Assembly (NCBI RefSeq): GCF_003721245.1
Contig: NZ_RIZG01000008.1
Coordinates: forward strand, 62,001-126,000
Source: Marinomonas hwangdonensis
GTDB lineage: Bacteria > Pseudomonadota > Gammaproteobacteria > Pseudomonadales > Marinomonadaceae
Direction: 5' to 3'
Length of the DNA: 64,000 bases
This document shows positions 28,649-37,313 of the stretch, in pieces. Position numbers and translations under genes: made by a program. The notes under the pieces were generated by a model. That model was not told the DNA's origin and made no database searches. It worked only from the letters and a program-made list of their open reading frames with translations. The stretch's first letter is position 1; each line of letters begins with the position of its first letter.

Positions 28649-28852
28649 ATGAAGTTAGGTATCATTATTTTTTTAGGCTTAATGACAACTGGTTGCAGTT
28701 TATTTCAACAGCCTGTCATACAAGAGTCGTATTTTGTTCCTGTTATTCGCTCAGATGTGTCAAGCTCAGGTTACACACCATCGATTACTCCGATGGCAGC
28801 ACCTAGGTCACAAAAAGAACGCCCTCGCATTTATACGCCAGTCTTGCGTTAA
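28649..28852 (+). CDS. Small predicted lipoprotein
   Basis: A 67-residue protein with a hydrophobic N-terminal signal and a lipobox 'LMTTGC' placing the lipidated Cys at residue 16. The mature part is about 50 residues, Pro/Ser-rich and without a recognised domain. AAAGGTGGGG gives a good ribosome-binding site. It is divergent from dapE and overlaps the end of the yffB-like gene by 4 bp. The function is unknown. Confidence 0.7.
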   Translation: MKLGIIIFLGLMTTGCSLFQQPVIQESYFVPVIRSDVSSSGYTPSITPMAAPRSQKERPRIYTPVLR

Positions 28853-29193
28853 AGGAGCTTTTGCGCATAGCTCTCCGGGTTAAATCCAAGATGAATATTC
28901 CCTGAGTAAACTAAGACAGGTCGTTTCACTAAAGAGGGCTGAGACACTATTGTATGGACTGCTCTTTCATTGTCCATTTGATTTTTTATCTCTTCATCCA
29001 GTTTTCGCCAAGTGGTGCCGCGTTTATTAATCACGTTTTCCCAGCCTAGCTCGCTTATCCAGGCATTAGCCGTTGCGTCGTCTAAACCTTCTTTTTTGAA
29101 ATCGTGAAATCTATATTCAATGTTGTTATCACTTAGCCAGCGAAACGCTTTTTTCATGGTGTCGCAATTTTTGATGCCAAATACTGTAATCAT
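28849..29193 (-). CDS. ArsC/Spx-family protein (YffB-like)
   Basis: The 114-residue protein has the thioredoxin-fold start 'ITVFGIKNCDTMKKAFRWL'. The catalytic-type Cys (residue 10) is followed by Asp-Thr-Met rather than a second Cys, as in YffB. YffB lies next to dapE in E. coli and this gene is similarly among dap genes. It resembles arsenate reductases in fold, but a glutathione-dependent thiol role is more likely than arsenate reduction; the substrate is unknown. Confidence 0.85.
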   Translation of the reverse strand: MITVFGIKNCDTMKKAFRWLSDNNIEYRFHDFKKEGLDDATANAWISELGWENVINKRGTTWRKLDEEIKNQMDNERAVHTIVSQPSLVKRPVLVYSGNIHLGFNPESYAQKLL

Positions 29194-29207
29194 ACTTTGT
29201 TCCGCAT

Positions 29208-29248
29208 AGCACCCTACTGAGTGAACTCAATAGGGTGCTTTTTCTTTT
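29208..29248 (+). terminator. Plus-strand intrinsic terminator opposite the dapD-yffB spacer
   Basis: The 15-nt arms AGCACCCTACTGAGT (29208-29222) and ACTCAATAGGGTGCT (29225-29239) pair with one mismatch and are followed by TTTTTCTTTT on the plus strand. No U-run follows on the minus strand, where the adjacent genes are encoded. It therefore fits the end of a rightward transcript, the nearest candidate being the lipoprotein gene 350 bp to the left. Confidence 0.6.
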
Positions 29249-29277
29249 GTTAACAGTTCTTTCGTTAACAGTTCTTT
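29249..29277. repeat. 15-bp tandem repeat, two copies
   Basis: GTTAACAGTTCTTT occurs at 29249-29262 and again at 29264-29277, separated by one base (period 15). It lies in the dapD-yffB spacer. Confidence 0.8.
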
Positions 29278-29300
29278 ACGTTTTGCCTTCAGGCTCGTTT

Positions 29301-30338
29301 TTAATTGTGAGCGTGCAATGCTTCATTAAGAGCGATGGCGGTTTTATTGGTTTTACACTCAATAGCGCCTGTTTCTGAGTTGCGTCGGAATAAAAGGTCT
29401 GATTGTCCAGACAATTCGCGGGCTTTCACCGTTGAGACCACTTGGTTGTTTTCATCTAGTACCGCCACTTTAGAGCCTGCGGTAATGTATAGTCCTGATT
29501 CTACGATGCAGCGATCGCCCAAGCCAATGCCAATGCCTGCGTTCGCTCCAATTAGGCATTTTTCGCCTACTCCGATGACGATGTTGCCACCGCCTGATAG
29601 TGTGCCCATAGTCGAGCAGCCACCTCCTAGATCGGAGCCATCGCCCACTACAACGCCAGCCGAAATGCGGCCTTCAACCATACTGGAACCCAGAGTTCCC
29701 GCGTTGAAGTTGACAAAGCCTTCGTGCATCACTGTGGTGCCTTCTGCGAGGTGTGCGCCCAAGCGAATACGCGCAGCATCACCAACACGAATACCTGTAG
29801 GCACAATAAAGTTAAGCATTTTTGGGAATTTATCGACACTGAATACTTCAATGGTACGGCCTTCCATGCGAGCACTTAGTTGGCGATCAGCAAGTTCTTT
29901 CACATCAATGGGGCCTTCACTTGTCCACGCTGTGTTAATTAGAAGGCCGAACATGCCGTCAAGAACCGTGTTATGTGGCTGAACGAGGCGATGGGAAATA
30001 AGTTGCAGTTTTAGATACACTTCAGCTGGGTTGCTTGGGGCTTCGTCAGTGGCAAGGACGCATAAGATGATGGGCTTCGTTGAAGCCTTTAAGCGAGAGG
30101 CTAATTCTGCTTGTTCAATATTACCTGCCTTTAAAAGGTTCATATGTAGGCGGTTTAGATCGCCTTCTTCTAAAACCAGTGTGCTGTTACCACCTTCGTA
30201 ATTGGTGCTTTCCAATAGTGCATCCAAAGTGCCTTTTTCGACATGTAAGCAAGGCGCAGAGTAAAAAACTTCTAGCCAATTGCCTTCTTTATTTTGCGTG
30301 CCGATGCCAAGACCGAATGCGAAAATTGTGTTGCTCAT
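29301..30338 (-). CDS. dapD: 2,3,4,5-tetrahydropyridine-2,6-dicarboxylate N-succinyltransferase
   Basis: Succinylates tetrahydrodipicolinate using succinyl-CoA in lysine/DAP synthesis. The 345-residue protein is the long Pseudomonas-type DapD. The C-terminal half is a left-handed beta-helix of hexapeptide repeats ('RIRLGAHLAEGTTVMHEGFVNF', 'MVEGRISAGVVVGDGSDLGGG') that forms the active site between subunits. A GGAGAAC ribosome-binding site precedes the ATG. It lies 30 bp after dapC. Confidence 0.95.
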   Translation of the reverse strand: MSNTIFAFGLGIGTQNKEGNWLEVFYSAPCLHVEKGTLDALLESTNYEGGNSTLVLEEGDLNRLHMNLLKAGNIEQAELASRLKASTKPIILCVLATDEAPSNPAEVYLKLQLISHRLVQPHNTVLDGMFGLLINTAWTSEGPIDVKELADRQLSARMEGRTIEVFSVDKFPKMLNFIVPTGIRVGDAARIRLGAHLAEGTTVMHEGFVNFNAGTLGSSMVEGRISAGVVVGDGSDLGGGCSTMGTLSGGGNIVIGVGEKCLIGANAGIGIGLGDRCIVESGLYITAGSKVAVLDENNQVVSTVKARELSGQSDLLFRRNSETGAIECKTNKTAIALNEALHAHN

Positions 30339-30368
30339 GTGTGTTCTCCAATTAAGATCTAAGGGGGA

Positions 30369-31556
30369 TTATCTGCGAGAGAGGAAGCGCTGTATTCTTT
30401 TTGCTGCCTCAACGCATTCAGATTCTTCTGCCACTAATGCCATGCGAACATGATGGCTGCCGGGGTTGGTGTCATTTACGGCTCTGCCTAAATAACTGCC
30501 AGGTAAAACTAAAACAGATTCTTCTTGATAAAGTGCAATGCAGAATGCCTCGTCTGTCATCGTTAACTCGGGCCAGAGGTAAAAGCCCGCTTCTGGTTTA
30601 GAGATTGGCATCACAGGGGATAAAATCTCCAAAACCGCATCAAACTTGCGTGTGTATATTTCACGGTTCATGATGACGTGTTCTTCGTCGTTCCAAGCGG
30701 CAATCGAAGCGTCTTGGTGATGCACTGGCATGGCGCAACCATGATAGGTTCGGTAGAGTAAAAAAGCCGCTAACAAGTCCGCGTTTCCTGCTACAAAGCC
30801 TGAACGCAGCCCTGGTAAGTTTGAACGCTTTGATAACGACTGAAAAATGAGGCAATGCTGATAATCGGTATTCCCCAACTTCTGGCAAGCTTCCAGTAAT
30901 CCCAGTGGAGGATGGTCACCAAAATAGATTTCTGAGTAACATTCATCTGCCACAATAGTAAAGTCGAAGCGCTTTGCTTTCTCAATTAAAAAAGCGTATT
31001 CCTCAAGCGTGGTGATGGTGCCGCTGGGGTTGTTAGGTGAGCATACGAACAGCACTTCGCATCGCTGCCAAATATCATCACTGATGCTTTGGTAATCGAC
31101 CTTGTAGCCATTTTTTGCATCACAAGGGAGGTAATGCATTTTGGCCCCAGCCAAAATGCCAGCGCCTTCGTAAATCTGGTAAAAAGGATTTGGGCTGACC
31201 ACGAGTGGTTTAGACTTGCCGCCGACCAGTGTTTGAGTGATCGCAAATAACGCTTCTCGTGTACCGGTAACAGGCAGTATTTCTGTCTCAGGGTTGAGGC
31301 TATCGAGTTTAAAACGACGCATCGCCCATTTGCTAATCGTGTCTCTAAGCGCAAACTCGCCTTTTGTACTCGGGTATTTGCTGACACCACTTAAGCTTTT
31401 GGCCAGTGTACCGAGCACTATGGCAGGTGCTTCGTGTTGTGGCTCGCCAATCGTGAGTTTGATCAAGGGTTTTTCTGGGTTGGGAGATAAGCCTTCAATG
31501 AGTTCAGCCAACTTTTGAAAGGGATAGGGGTGCAAAGATTGTATAAGAGGGTTCAT
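30369..31556 (-). CDS. dapC: Succinyldiaminopimelate transaminase
   Basis: PLP aminotransferase that makes N-succinyl-L,L-diaminopimelate with glutamate as donor. The 395-residue class I/II aminotransferase has the conserved 'CSPNNPSGT' motif, 'VADECYSEIYF' and the PLP-lysine motif 'SLSKRSNLPGLRSGF'. Its position between glnD and dapD matches dapC of Pseudomonas and supports this substrate over other aminotransferase roles. It starts 5 bp after the glnD stop. Confidence 0.94.
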   Translation of the reverse strand: MNPLIQSLHPYPFQKLAELIEGLSPNPEKPLIKLTIGEPQHEAPAIVLGTLAKSLSGVSKYPSTKGEFALRDTISKWAMRRFKLDSLNPETEILPVTGTREALFAITQTLVGGKSKPLVVSPNPFYQIYEGAGILAGAKMHYLPCDAKNGYKVDYQSISDDIWQRCEVLFVCSPNNPSGTITTLEEYAFLIEKAKRFDFTIVADECYSEIYFGDHPPLGLLEACQKLGNTDYQHCLIFQSLSKRSNLPGLRSGFVAGNADLLAAFLLYRTYHGCAMPVHHQDASIAAWNDEEHVIMNREIYTRKFDAVLEILSPVMPISKPEAGFYLWPELTMTDEAFCIALYQEESVLVLPGSYLGRAVNDTNPGSHHVRMALVAEESECVEAAKRIQRFLSRR

Positions 31557-31561
31557 TGTCT

Positions 31562-34255
31562 TTAGTCCATCGCTTGAGAAAAACGGTCAATTTTCTCTTT
31601 TAAAAGAGTGCAGATTGTATTCATAGTATCTTCGTCAGTAATTAAATCGCCATTTTCTTTGGTGATGTAAAAGGTATCTTCTACACGCTCGCCCAGTGTG
31701 GCTATTTTGGCCTTGTGCAACATGATGTTATGGTTCATGAAAAACTGTCCCACTAGAGCTAATAATCCTGGTCTGTCTGGTGCTGTAATTTCAAGGGCTG
31801 ACCAGACTTCTTCAGGTTGGCTAACGAAATGCGCCGTGGCGGGTGAGTTAAAAATTTTCAAAATACGCGGTGTGTGACGTTGCACGACACTTTCATACAG
31901 TGATGGTGTTTCTAACTGGTCCATTAGGGTGTTTCGGATCAGGGTGATACGTTCTCTATCAAGATGTAGATTAGTATCTGAGTCATTACTGTCCATAACA
32001 ACAAAGCTATCCAGACTAAAGTTGTCTGTGGTGTGGCTTATTTTGGCGTCTAGAATCGTTAAGCCGAGCTGTTCAAATGTGGCGGCCGTCACAGCAAATA
32101 GATGTTTGCTGATTAAGGTATAAATAAATATTTTACTGGCCCCTGAGAAATTACGACCGCCTAATGGCGTGATAGCAATAAGAGGCTTGTCACTCGGGCG
32201 GTGGCGTAAGATCGCTTCTGTATTCCACGCAATTTCATCGCCGTTTGAGCGTATGAAATACTCATCTTCGATGGTTTCCCATATATTTTCCGCTTCCATG
32301 ATGTCTACGTTGCGTTCGATCATAATTTCGAGTGCACGCTGTTTGTGCTCGTCGCTGATCATATCGGCATCTATAGGGGAATCTAGGCCACGTCGTAGAG
32401 CGCGTTTTGTTTCTAAGTACAATTGGCGCATTAGTGATGCCCTCCAACTGTTCCACATGGTTGGGTTGGTTGCGTTGATGTCGGCCACAGTCAGAATAAA
32501 TAAGTAATCTAAATGCTCTTGATCTTTTACGTAACTAGCAAACTCCCAAATCACTTCAGGGTCTGAAATGTCTTTACGCTGAGCTGTGACAGACATGAAT
32601 AGGTGGTTACGGACAAGCCACACCACCAGCTCAGTATCACGTTTTGATAGCCCATGACGCTCACAAAAAGCCTGAGCATCAACGCAGCCTAGTTCGGAGT
32701 GATCGCCACCACGCCCTTTCGCTATATCGTGATACAAACCAGCAATATATAGCAGTTCAACTTTAGGAACGTGTCTAATCGCTTGGGCCGAAATAGGAAA
32801 CTTCTGTTTAAATTCTGGCAACCATAAACGACGCAGATTTTCTACCAGCTGAAGAGTGTGAGCATCTACGGTGTAGATGTGAAATAAATCGTGCTGCATT
32901 TGCCCTATAATGGCACCAAATTCCGGTAAATAGCGCCCTAATAAGCCAAGGTGTTTCATTGAGCGAAGTATGCTCGTTAGTCGGTATCGACTGGCAATAA
33001 TGTCAAGAAACAAATCGGTATTCGTTTTGTCATTGCGAAAATGATCATCGACCACTTCAAGGCTGTCGCGTAATTGACGCATGGTGTTCGCTCGAATTCC
33101 CTTGATGTTTTCGTGAGCACCCAGCAGCACGTACAGCTCCAACATACTAGACGGGTTGTCTTGAAACAGTGTCGCAGAGCGTGCTTCGAGTTGGCCATTG
33201 GCAATCTGGAAATGGTCGTTGATCACCTCGATGTTATCAATGGCATTTTTGGCAAGAAACGATTCTTCAAAATGTTGTAAAAGTAGATCGTTGAGTTGTT
33301 GAATTGAGGCGACGCTCTGGTAATACCCCTGCATGAAGCGCTCAACATTGCGTTTTAGATCATCGTCATCAAAGCCAAACAATCGAGTTAGCGTTCTTTG
33401 ATGGTCAAAAAGAAGGCGGTCTTCTTTACGGCCAGAAACCATATGCAGTGCCCAGCGTATCCGCCAAAGATGACTCACCGCCCCTTTTAGCTGGATGTAT
33501 TCATCTTCCGATAAAAAGTTTTTTTCAATGAGAGCGCTAAGCCTGTGAGTGTGTAAATGACGCTTAGCGACCCAATCAATCACCTGCATATCTCTTAACC
33601 CGCCAGGGCATTCTTTGAGGTTAGGCTCTAGGTTATAGGCGGTGTTTTGGTATTTAGCATGTCGTTGTTTTTGCTCTGCCAGCTTAGCTTGATAAAAAGA
33701 CTGACCATCCCACATTTTTGTGGTGTCAATACGAGTCTTAAGTGCCGCGAGTAAATCGTTTGAGCCAATCAGGGTTCTTGATTCAATGAGATTGGTAATA
33801 ATCGTAATATCATTAGCGGCCATGTCAGCGCATTCGTCTATGGTTCTTACGCTATGACCTACATCAAGGTTAATATCCCAAAGAAACGTGATAAAAGCTT
33901 CCAGCTTTTGCTGGGGAGCAGAAGTTTCGTTGTCAATGAGGATTAATAAGTCAATGTCTGACTTAGGGTGTAATTCGCTGCGACCATAGCCGCCTACTGC
34001 GACTAAGCTGACGTTAGTGTCGTGGAGCAATTCTTTTGCTTGCCAAGCTGACTGTAATATTTCGTCAAAAAACGCCGCTAATCCTTTAACCAGTTTTTCA
34101 ATTGGGTAAAGGGAATGAAAAAGATCGTTATAGATTTGCGTCTTTTCTTCTATGATGGCTTTGTAACGGACAATTGAACAACTAGGTTGTGAAAGCTCAG
34201 ACTTCTCTTCAGCACAAAGAAGTGGCGGGGCATCTGGAAAAGCAGGAAAATCCAT
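31562..34255 (-). CDS. glnD: [Protein-PII] uridylyltransferase / uridylyl-removing enzyme
   Basis: Main glutamine sensor: uridylylates PII at low glutamine and removes UMP at high glutamine. Over 897 residues: nucleotidyltransferase domain with 'GGYGRSELHPKSDIDLL' (about 88-104), a helical region with 'CPGGLRDMQ', an HD hydrolase domain with His509-Asp510 in 'YHDIAKGRGGDHSELG', and two C-terminal ACT domains that bind glutamine. The order map-glnD-dapC-dapD matches Pseudomonas. Confidence 0.97.
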   Translation of the reverse strand: MDFPAFPDAPPLLCAEEKSELSQPSCSIVRYKAIIEEKTQIYNDLFHSLYPIEKLVKGLAAFFDEILQSAWQAKELLHDTNVSLVAVGGYGRSELHPKSDIDLLILIDNETSAPQQKLEAFITFLWDINLDVGHSVRTIDECADMAANDITIITNLIESRTLIGSNDLLAALKTRIDTTKMWDGQSFYQAKLAEQKQRHAKYQNTAYNLEPNLKECPGGLRDMQVIDWVAKRHLHTHRLSALIEKNFLSEDEYIQLKGAVSHLWRIRWALHMVSGRKEDRLLFDHQRTLTRLFGFDDDDLKRNVERFMQGYYQSVASIQQLNDLLLQHFEESFLAKNAIDNIEVINDHFQIANGQLEARSATLFQDNPSSMLELYVLLGAHENIKGIRANTMRQLRDSLEVVDDHFRNDKTNTDLFLDIIASRYRLTSILRSMKHLGLLGRYLPEFGAIIGQMQHDLFHIYTVDAHTLQLVENLRRLWLPEFKQKFPISAQAIRHVPKVELLYIAGLYHDIAKGRGGDHSELGCVDAQAFCERHGLSKRDTELVVWLVRNHLFMSVTAQRKDISDPEVIWEFASYVKDQEHLDYLFILTVADINATNPTMWNSWRASLMRQLYLETKRALRRGLDSPIDADMISDEHKQRALEIMIERNVDIMEAENIWETIEDEYFIRSNGDEIAWNTEAILRHRPSDKPLIAITPLGGRNFSGASKIFIYTLISKHLFAVTAATFEQLGLTILDAKISHTTDNFSLDSFVVMDSNDSDTNLHLDRERITLIRNTLMDQLETPSLYESVVQRHTPRILKIFNSPATAHFVSQPEEVWSALEITAPDRPGLLALVGQFFMNHNIMLHKAKIATLGERVEDTFYITKENGDLITDEDTMNTICTLLKEKIDRFSQAMD

Positions 34256-34322
34256 ACAAAAGCCTCAAGGAATTAAAAAAGAAATACTAACGACATTTTA
34301 TTAACTCAGTCAAAACGCGCTT

Positions 34323-35180
34323 TTATGAAAAGCGCGTTTCTTCTGGGCGACGAGTTAACACCTCGACGCCATTTGTGGTCACTAACAAGGTATGCTCATA
34401 CTGAGCAGATAAGCGACCGTCTTTTGTTTTGGCTATCCAGTTATCAGGGCCTGTGTGTTTTACGTGTTTTTTGCCCGCATTAATCATAGGTTCAATCGTA
34501 AAGACCATGCCTTCTTCTAATATCACACCTGTGCCTGTTTTGCCGTAATGCGCAACTTGAGGTTCTCCGTGGAAAGTGGTGCCGATGCCATGCCCACAAT
34601 ATTCTTCAACGACAGTGTAATGATGCTTGTGTGCATAAGCCGAAATAGCAGCGCCAATATCACCTAAACGAATGCCAGGTTTTACCATGTCGATAGCAAG
34701 GTACAGACTTTCCTGTGTTACTTTTGCCAAGCGTTCTGCATGAGGCAGGGCAGTACCTACGAAGAACATTTTACTAGTATCACCGTAGTAACCGTCTTTG
34801 ATGATAGTGATATCAACATTGATCACGTCGCCTTTTTTCAACGCTTTGTCGTTGGGGATACCATGGCAAATAACATCATTGACAGATGTACAACAGGATT
34901 TAGGAAAACCATGGTAGTTCAGAGGCGCTGGGATAGCACCTTGTTCACCAACAATGTAGTTGTGAGCAATAATGTCGATTTGTTCAGTCGTTATGCCAGG
35001 TATGATGAACTCTTCAAGCATCACAAGAACATCAGCAGCCAGCTTGCCTGCTACCCTCATGCCTTCTATATCGCTGATGTCGCTAAAACGCGTCGCAGCT
35101 GGACGAGGGGTGGCAGCAGGAACTTCTAATCGACCGTTTTTGGTTAGTGCTTCGATTTTTTGCAGTATTTCGTTACTCAT
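34323..35180 (-). CDS. map: Methionine aminopeptidase, type I
   Basis: Removes the initiator methionine from nascent proteins. The 285-residue protein has the dinuclear-metal ligands in 'NVDITIIKDGYYGDTSKMF', 'EEYCGHGIGTTFHGEPQV' and 'FTIEPMI', and the final Glu in 'SAQYEHTLLVT'. The N-terminus is about 27 residues longer than the E. coli enzyme before the conserved 'DIEGMRVAGKLAA'; no better start occurs except an internal Met within that motif. It is divergent from rpsB. Confidence 0.95.
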   Translation of the reverse strand: MSNEILQKIEALTKNGRLEVPAATPRPAATRFSDISDIEGMRVAGKLAADVLVMLEEFIIPGITTEQIDIIAHNYIVGEQGAIPAPLNYHGFPKSCCTSVNDVICHGIPNDKALKKGDVINVDITIIKDGYYGDTSKMFFVGTALPHAERLAKVTQESLYLAIDMVKPGIRLGDIGAAISAYAHKHHYTVVEEYCGHGIGTTFHGEPQVAHYGKTGTGVILEEGMVFTIEPMINAGKKHVKHTGPDNWIAKTKDGRLSAQYEHTLLVTTNGVEVLTRRPEETRFS

Positions 35181-35505
35181 AGTTAGTATTTCTTAAATTG
35201 GTTTATGGCTAAGATAGCGCCTATTCTACATGACTTGAATCGTAGAATCGCCTCTGTGCCTGAAAAAAACGTGTTCAGTAAAACGTGTAAAAAAGCGTTC
35301 GAGTCTTTTGGTTTTTAGATAAATATGGTATAAAACGCCAGCTTGTGTAATGGGGCACTATTTGTTACGCGAGCTTAACTCACTAAATCAACGATCTTGC
35401 CGCAATGAATAAAAGTGTCTTGGGTGTCTTAGGTTGCCTTAAACCTTGTTCGACTGACGCTTTTAGCTGGTAAGCTTAAATAACCCAAATTTAAAGGATA
35501 GTAAA
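35181..35505. other. 325-bp spacer between divergent map and rpsB
   Basis: No protein gene is seen. It holds the rpsB promoter (see separate entry), a leader of about 165 nt for rpsB with several short self-complementary segments (for example around 35460-35480), and presumably the map promoter. The leader is a natural place for ribosomal protein S2 autoregulation, as known for E. coli rpsB, but I could not match a specific RNA motif. Confidence 0.45.
35308..35334 (+). promoter_or_regulatory. Extended -10 promoter for rpsB-tsf
   Basis: TATAAA at 35329-35334 is preceded by TGG (TGn extended -10 at 35326-35328); the -35 is weak (TTGGTT at 35308-35313, 15-bp spacing). It would start transcription about 165 nt before rpsB. 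Confidence 0.5.
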
Positions 35506-36240
35506 ATGCCTACAGTTTCTATGCGCGACCTATTATTGGTTGGTTCACACTTCGGTCACCAAACTCGTTACTGGAACCCAAAAATGAAGCCTTTCATTTT
35601 CGGTGCTCGTAACAAGATCCACATCATCAACCTTGAACACACTGTTCCAGCACTAAATAACGCTCTTGAGCTTGTTAAGAAAATGGCTGAGAACAAAAAC
35701 AAGGTGTTGTTTGTTGGTACTAAGCGTGCTGCGTCTAAAACAATTAAAGAGCAAGCTTCTCGCTCAGGTATGCCATACGTAAACCATCGCTGGTTGGGTG
35801 GTATGCTAACAAACTACAAAACGATCCGTGCTTCTATCAAGCGTCTACGTGAGCTTGAAACACAAATGACGGATGGTACTTTTGACAAATTGACGAAAAA
35901 AGAAGCTTTGATGCGTACTCGTGAGCTTGAGAAACTTGAGCTTTCTATGGGTGGTATCAAGGATATGGGCGGTCTTCCTGACGTTCTTTTTGTTGTTGAC
36001 GTTGACCATGAGCGTATTGCAATCAAAGAAGCTAACAAGCTAGGTATCCCTGTTATCGGTATCGTTGATACAAACAGTGATCCAGACGGCGTTGATTACA
36101 TCATTCCTGCTAACGATGACGCTATTCGTGCCATTCAGTTGTACGTTGGTGCTTTTGCTGATGCCGTGCTAGAAGCTCGTGCTGAAGCGGCTGGTACAGC
36201 AGATGAATTTGTTGAAGTAAGCGAAGCGACTGAAGCGTAA
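35506..36240 (+). CDS. rpsB: 30S ribosomal protein S2
   Basis: Small-subunit protein needed for S1 binding. The 244-residue protein begins '[27 protein letters not shown]', the S2 signature, and contains '[14 protein letters not shown]' and '[27 protein letters not shown]'. AAAGGATAG gives a strong ribosome-binding site. It forms the conserved rpsB-tsf pair. Synonymous codon choice looks strongly biased, as expected for a highly expressed gene. Confidence 0.98.
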   Translation: MPTVSMRDLLLVGSHFGHQTRYWNPKMKPFIFGARNKIHIINLEHTVPALNNALELVKKMAENKNKVLFVGTKRAASKTIKEQASRSGMPYVNHRWLGGMLTNYKTIRASIKRLRELETQMTDGTFDKLTKKEALMRTRELEKLELSMGGIKDMGGLPDVLFVVDVDHERIAIKEANKLGIPVIGIVDTNSDPDGVDYIIPANDDAIRAIQLYVGAFADAVLEARAEAAGTADEFVEVSEATEA

Positions 36241-36269
36241 GCAAACTAAATTAGTTTGTTCTGGTTTCT

Positions 36270-36295
36270 AAAGGGGGGTGTTCGCCTCCTTTTTT
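36270..36295 (+). terminator. Weak terminator/attenuator between rpsB and tsf
   Basis: AAAGGGGG (36270-36277) pairs with CCTCCTTT (36285-36292) with one G-U pair, 7-nt loop, followed by three more T. An incomplete terminator here would lower tsf relative to rpsB; attenuation in this spacer is known in E. coli. Confidence 0.45.
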
Positions 36296-36324
36296 AAATT
36301 TGAATTGGTAGAAGAGGAATTGTT

Positions 36325-37185
36325 ATGGCCGCAGTATCTGCAGCATTAGTAAAAGAGCTACGTGAGCGCACGGGTTTAGGTATGATGGAGTGCAAAAAAG
36401 CACTTGCTGCTGCGAACGCAGACATTGAAGTGGCAATCGAAGAGCTACGTAAATCAAGTGGCATGAAAGCAGCGAAGAAAGCGGGTCGTACTGCAGCGGA
36501 AGGTACTATCATTATGCGCGTAGCTGATGATGCATCTTACGGTGTCTTGGTTGAGGTTAACTCTGAGACAGATTTCGCTTCTCGTGACGAAGGTTTCATT
36601 GCTTTCGCCAATAAAGTTGCTGATGTTGTTTTTGCAACAAAAGAAACTGACATGGCTAAAGTGATTTCAGGTGATATGCTTGAAGCTCGCGAAGCCTTGG
36701 TTCAGAAAATTGGTGAAAACATCACGCCTCGTCGTGCTGTTATCGTTGAAGGTGGCTTAGTAAGCGGCTACTTGCACGGTAATGGGCAGATCGCTGTATT
36801 GACTCAACTTGAAGGTGGTTCATCTGAGCTAGCGAAAGACGTGTCTATGCATGTAGCGGCTGTTTCTCCTCGTGTTGTACGTGGCGAAGATATGCCAGCT
36901 GAAGTTCTTGCAAAAGAAGAAGAGATTGTTCGTGCGCAGCCAGATATGGCTGGCAAACCTGCTGAGATCGTTGACAAAATGATCGTAGGTCGTATGAAGA
37001 AGTTCTTGGCTGAAAATAGCTTGACTGAACAGCCTTTTGTTAAGAACCCAGAAATTAAAGTAGGCCAGCTTGTAAAAGATGCCGGCGCTACCGTTACTTC
37101 TTTTGTTCGCCTTGAAGTAGGTGAAGGTATCGAAGTAGCTGAAGTGGATTTTGCTGCAGAGGTAGCCGCTCAGCTTAAAGGTTAA
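36325..37185 (+). CDS. tsf: Elongation factor Ts
   Basis: Guanine nucleotide exchange factor for EF-Tu. The 286-residue protein has the N-terminal UBA-like domain '[19 protein letters not shown]', the EF-Tu-contact motif '[15 protein letters not shown]' near residue 76, and a coiled-coil dimerisation region. Note the family's TDFV is TDFA here. It follows rpsB by 84 bp and is closed by a strong terminator. Confidence 0.97.
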   Translation: MAAVSAALVKELRERTGLGMMECKKALAAANADIEVAIEELRKSSGMKAAKKAGRTAAEGTIIMRVADDASYGVLVEVNSETDFASRDEGFIAFANKVADVVFATKETDMAKVISGDMLEAREALVQKIGENITPRRAVIVEGGLVSGYLHGNGQIAVLTQLEGGSSELAKDVSMHVAAVSPRVVRGEDMPAEVLAKEEEIVRAQPDMAGKPAEIVDKMIVGRMKKFLAENSLTEQPFVKNPEIKVGQLVKDAGATVTSFVRLEVGEGIEVAEVDFAAEVAAQLKG

Positions 37186-37207
37186 TCTTTAGTTGATCGT
37201 TCTAAAT

Positions 37208-37234
37208 AAAGGGGCAGCTTGACTGCCCCTTTTT
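37208..37234 (+). terminator. Intrinsic terminator after tsf
   Basis: Perfect 10-bp stem AAAGGGGCAG (37208-37217) / CTGCCCCTTT (37223-37232), 5-nt loop, T-tail. Confidence 0.9.
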
Positions 37235-37313
37235 ATGAAAGACAGATGCTATGTGTGTGTTGACTGACTAAGCGTCATTGATTGAAGAGATGCAACCCTT
37301 GCCGGAGGTTAAA

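Noticed and set aside
29335..29982. 215-codon open frame on the plus strand
   Set aside because: It is antisense to dapD, whose protein is clearly conserved. The frame is Pro/Arg/Ser-rich, as expected of the complement of a beta-helix gene.
35297..35305. GTTCGAGTC, a tRNA T-loop-like sequence
   Set aside because: The flanks do not form a T stem or an acceptor stem, and the rpsB promoter overlaps it.
37278..37313. Longer pyrH start (TTG 37278 or ATG 37290)
   Set aside because: The GGAGG ribosome-binding site is at 37304-37308, directly before GTG 37314, and family alignment supports the shorter protein.
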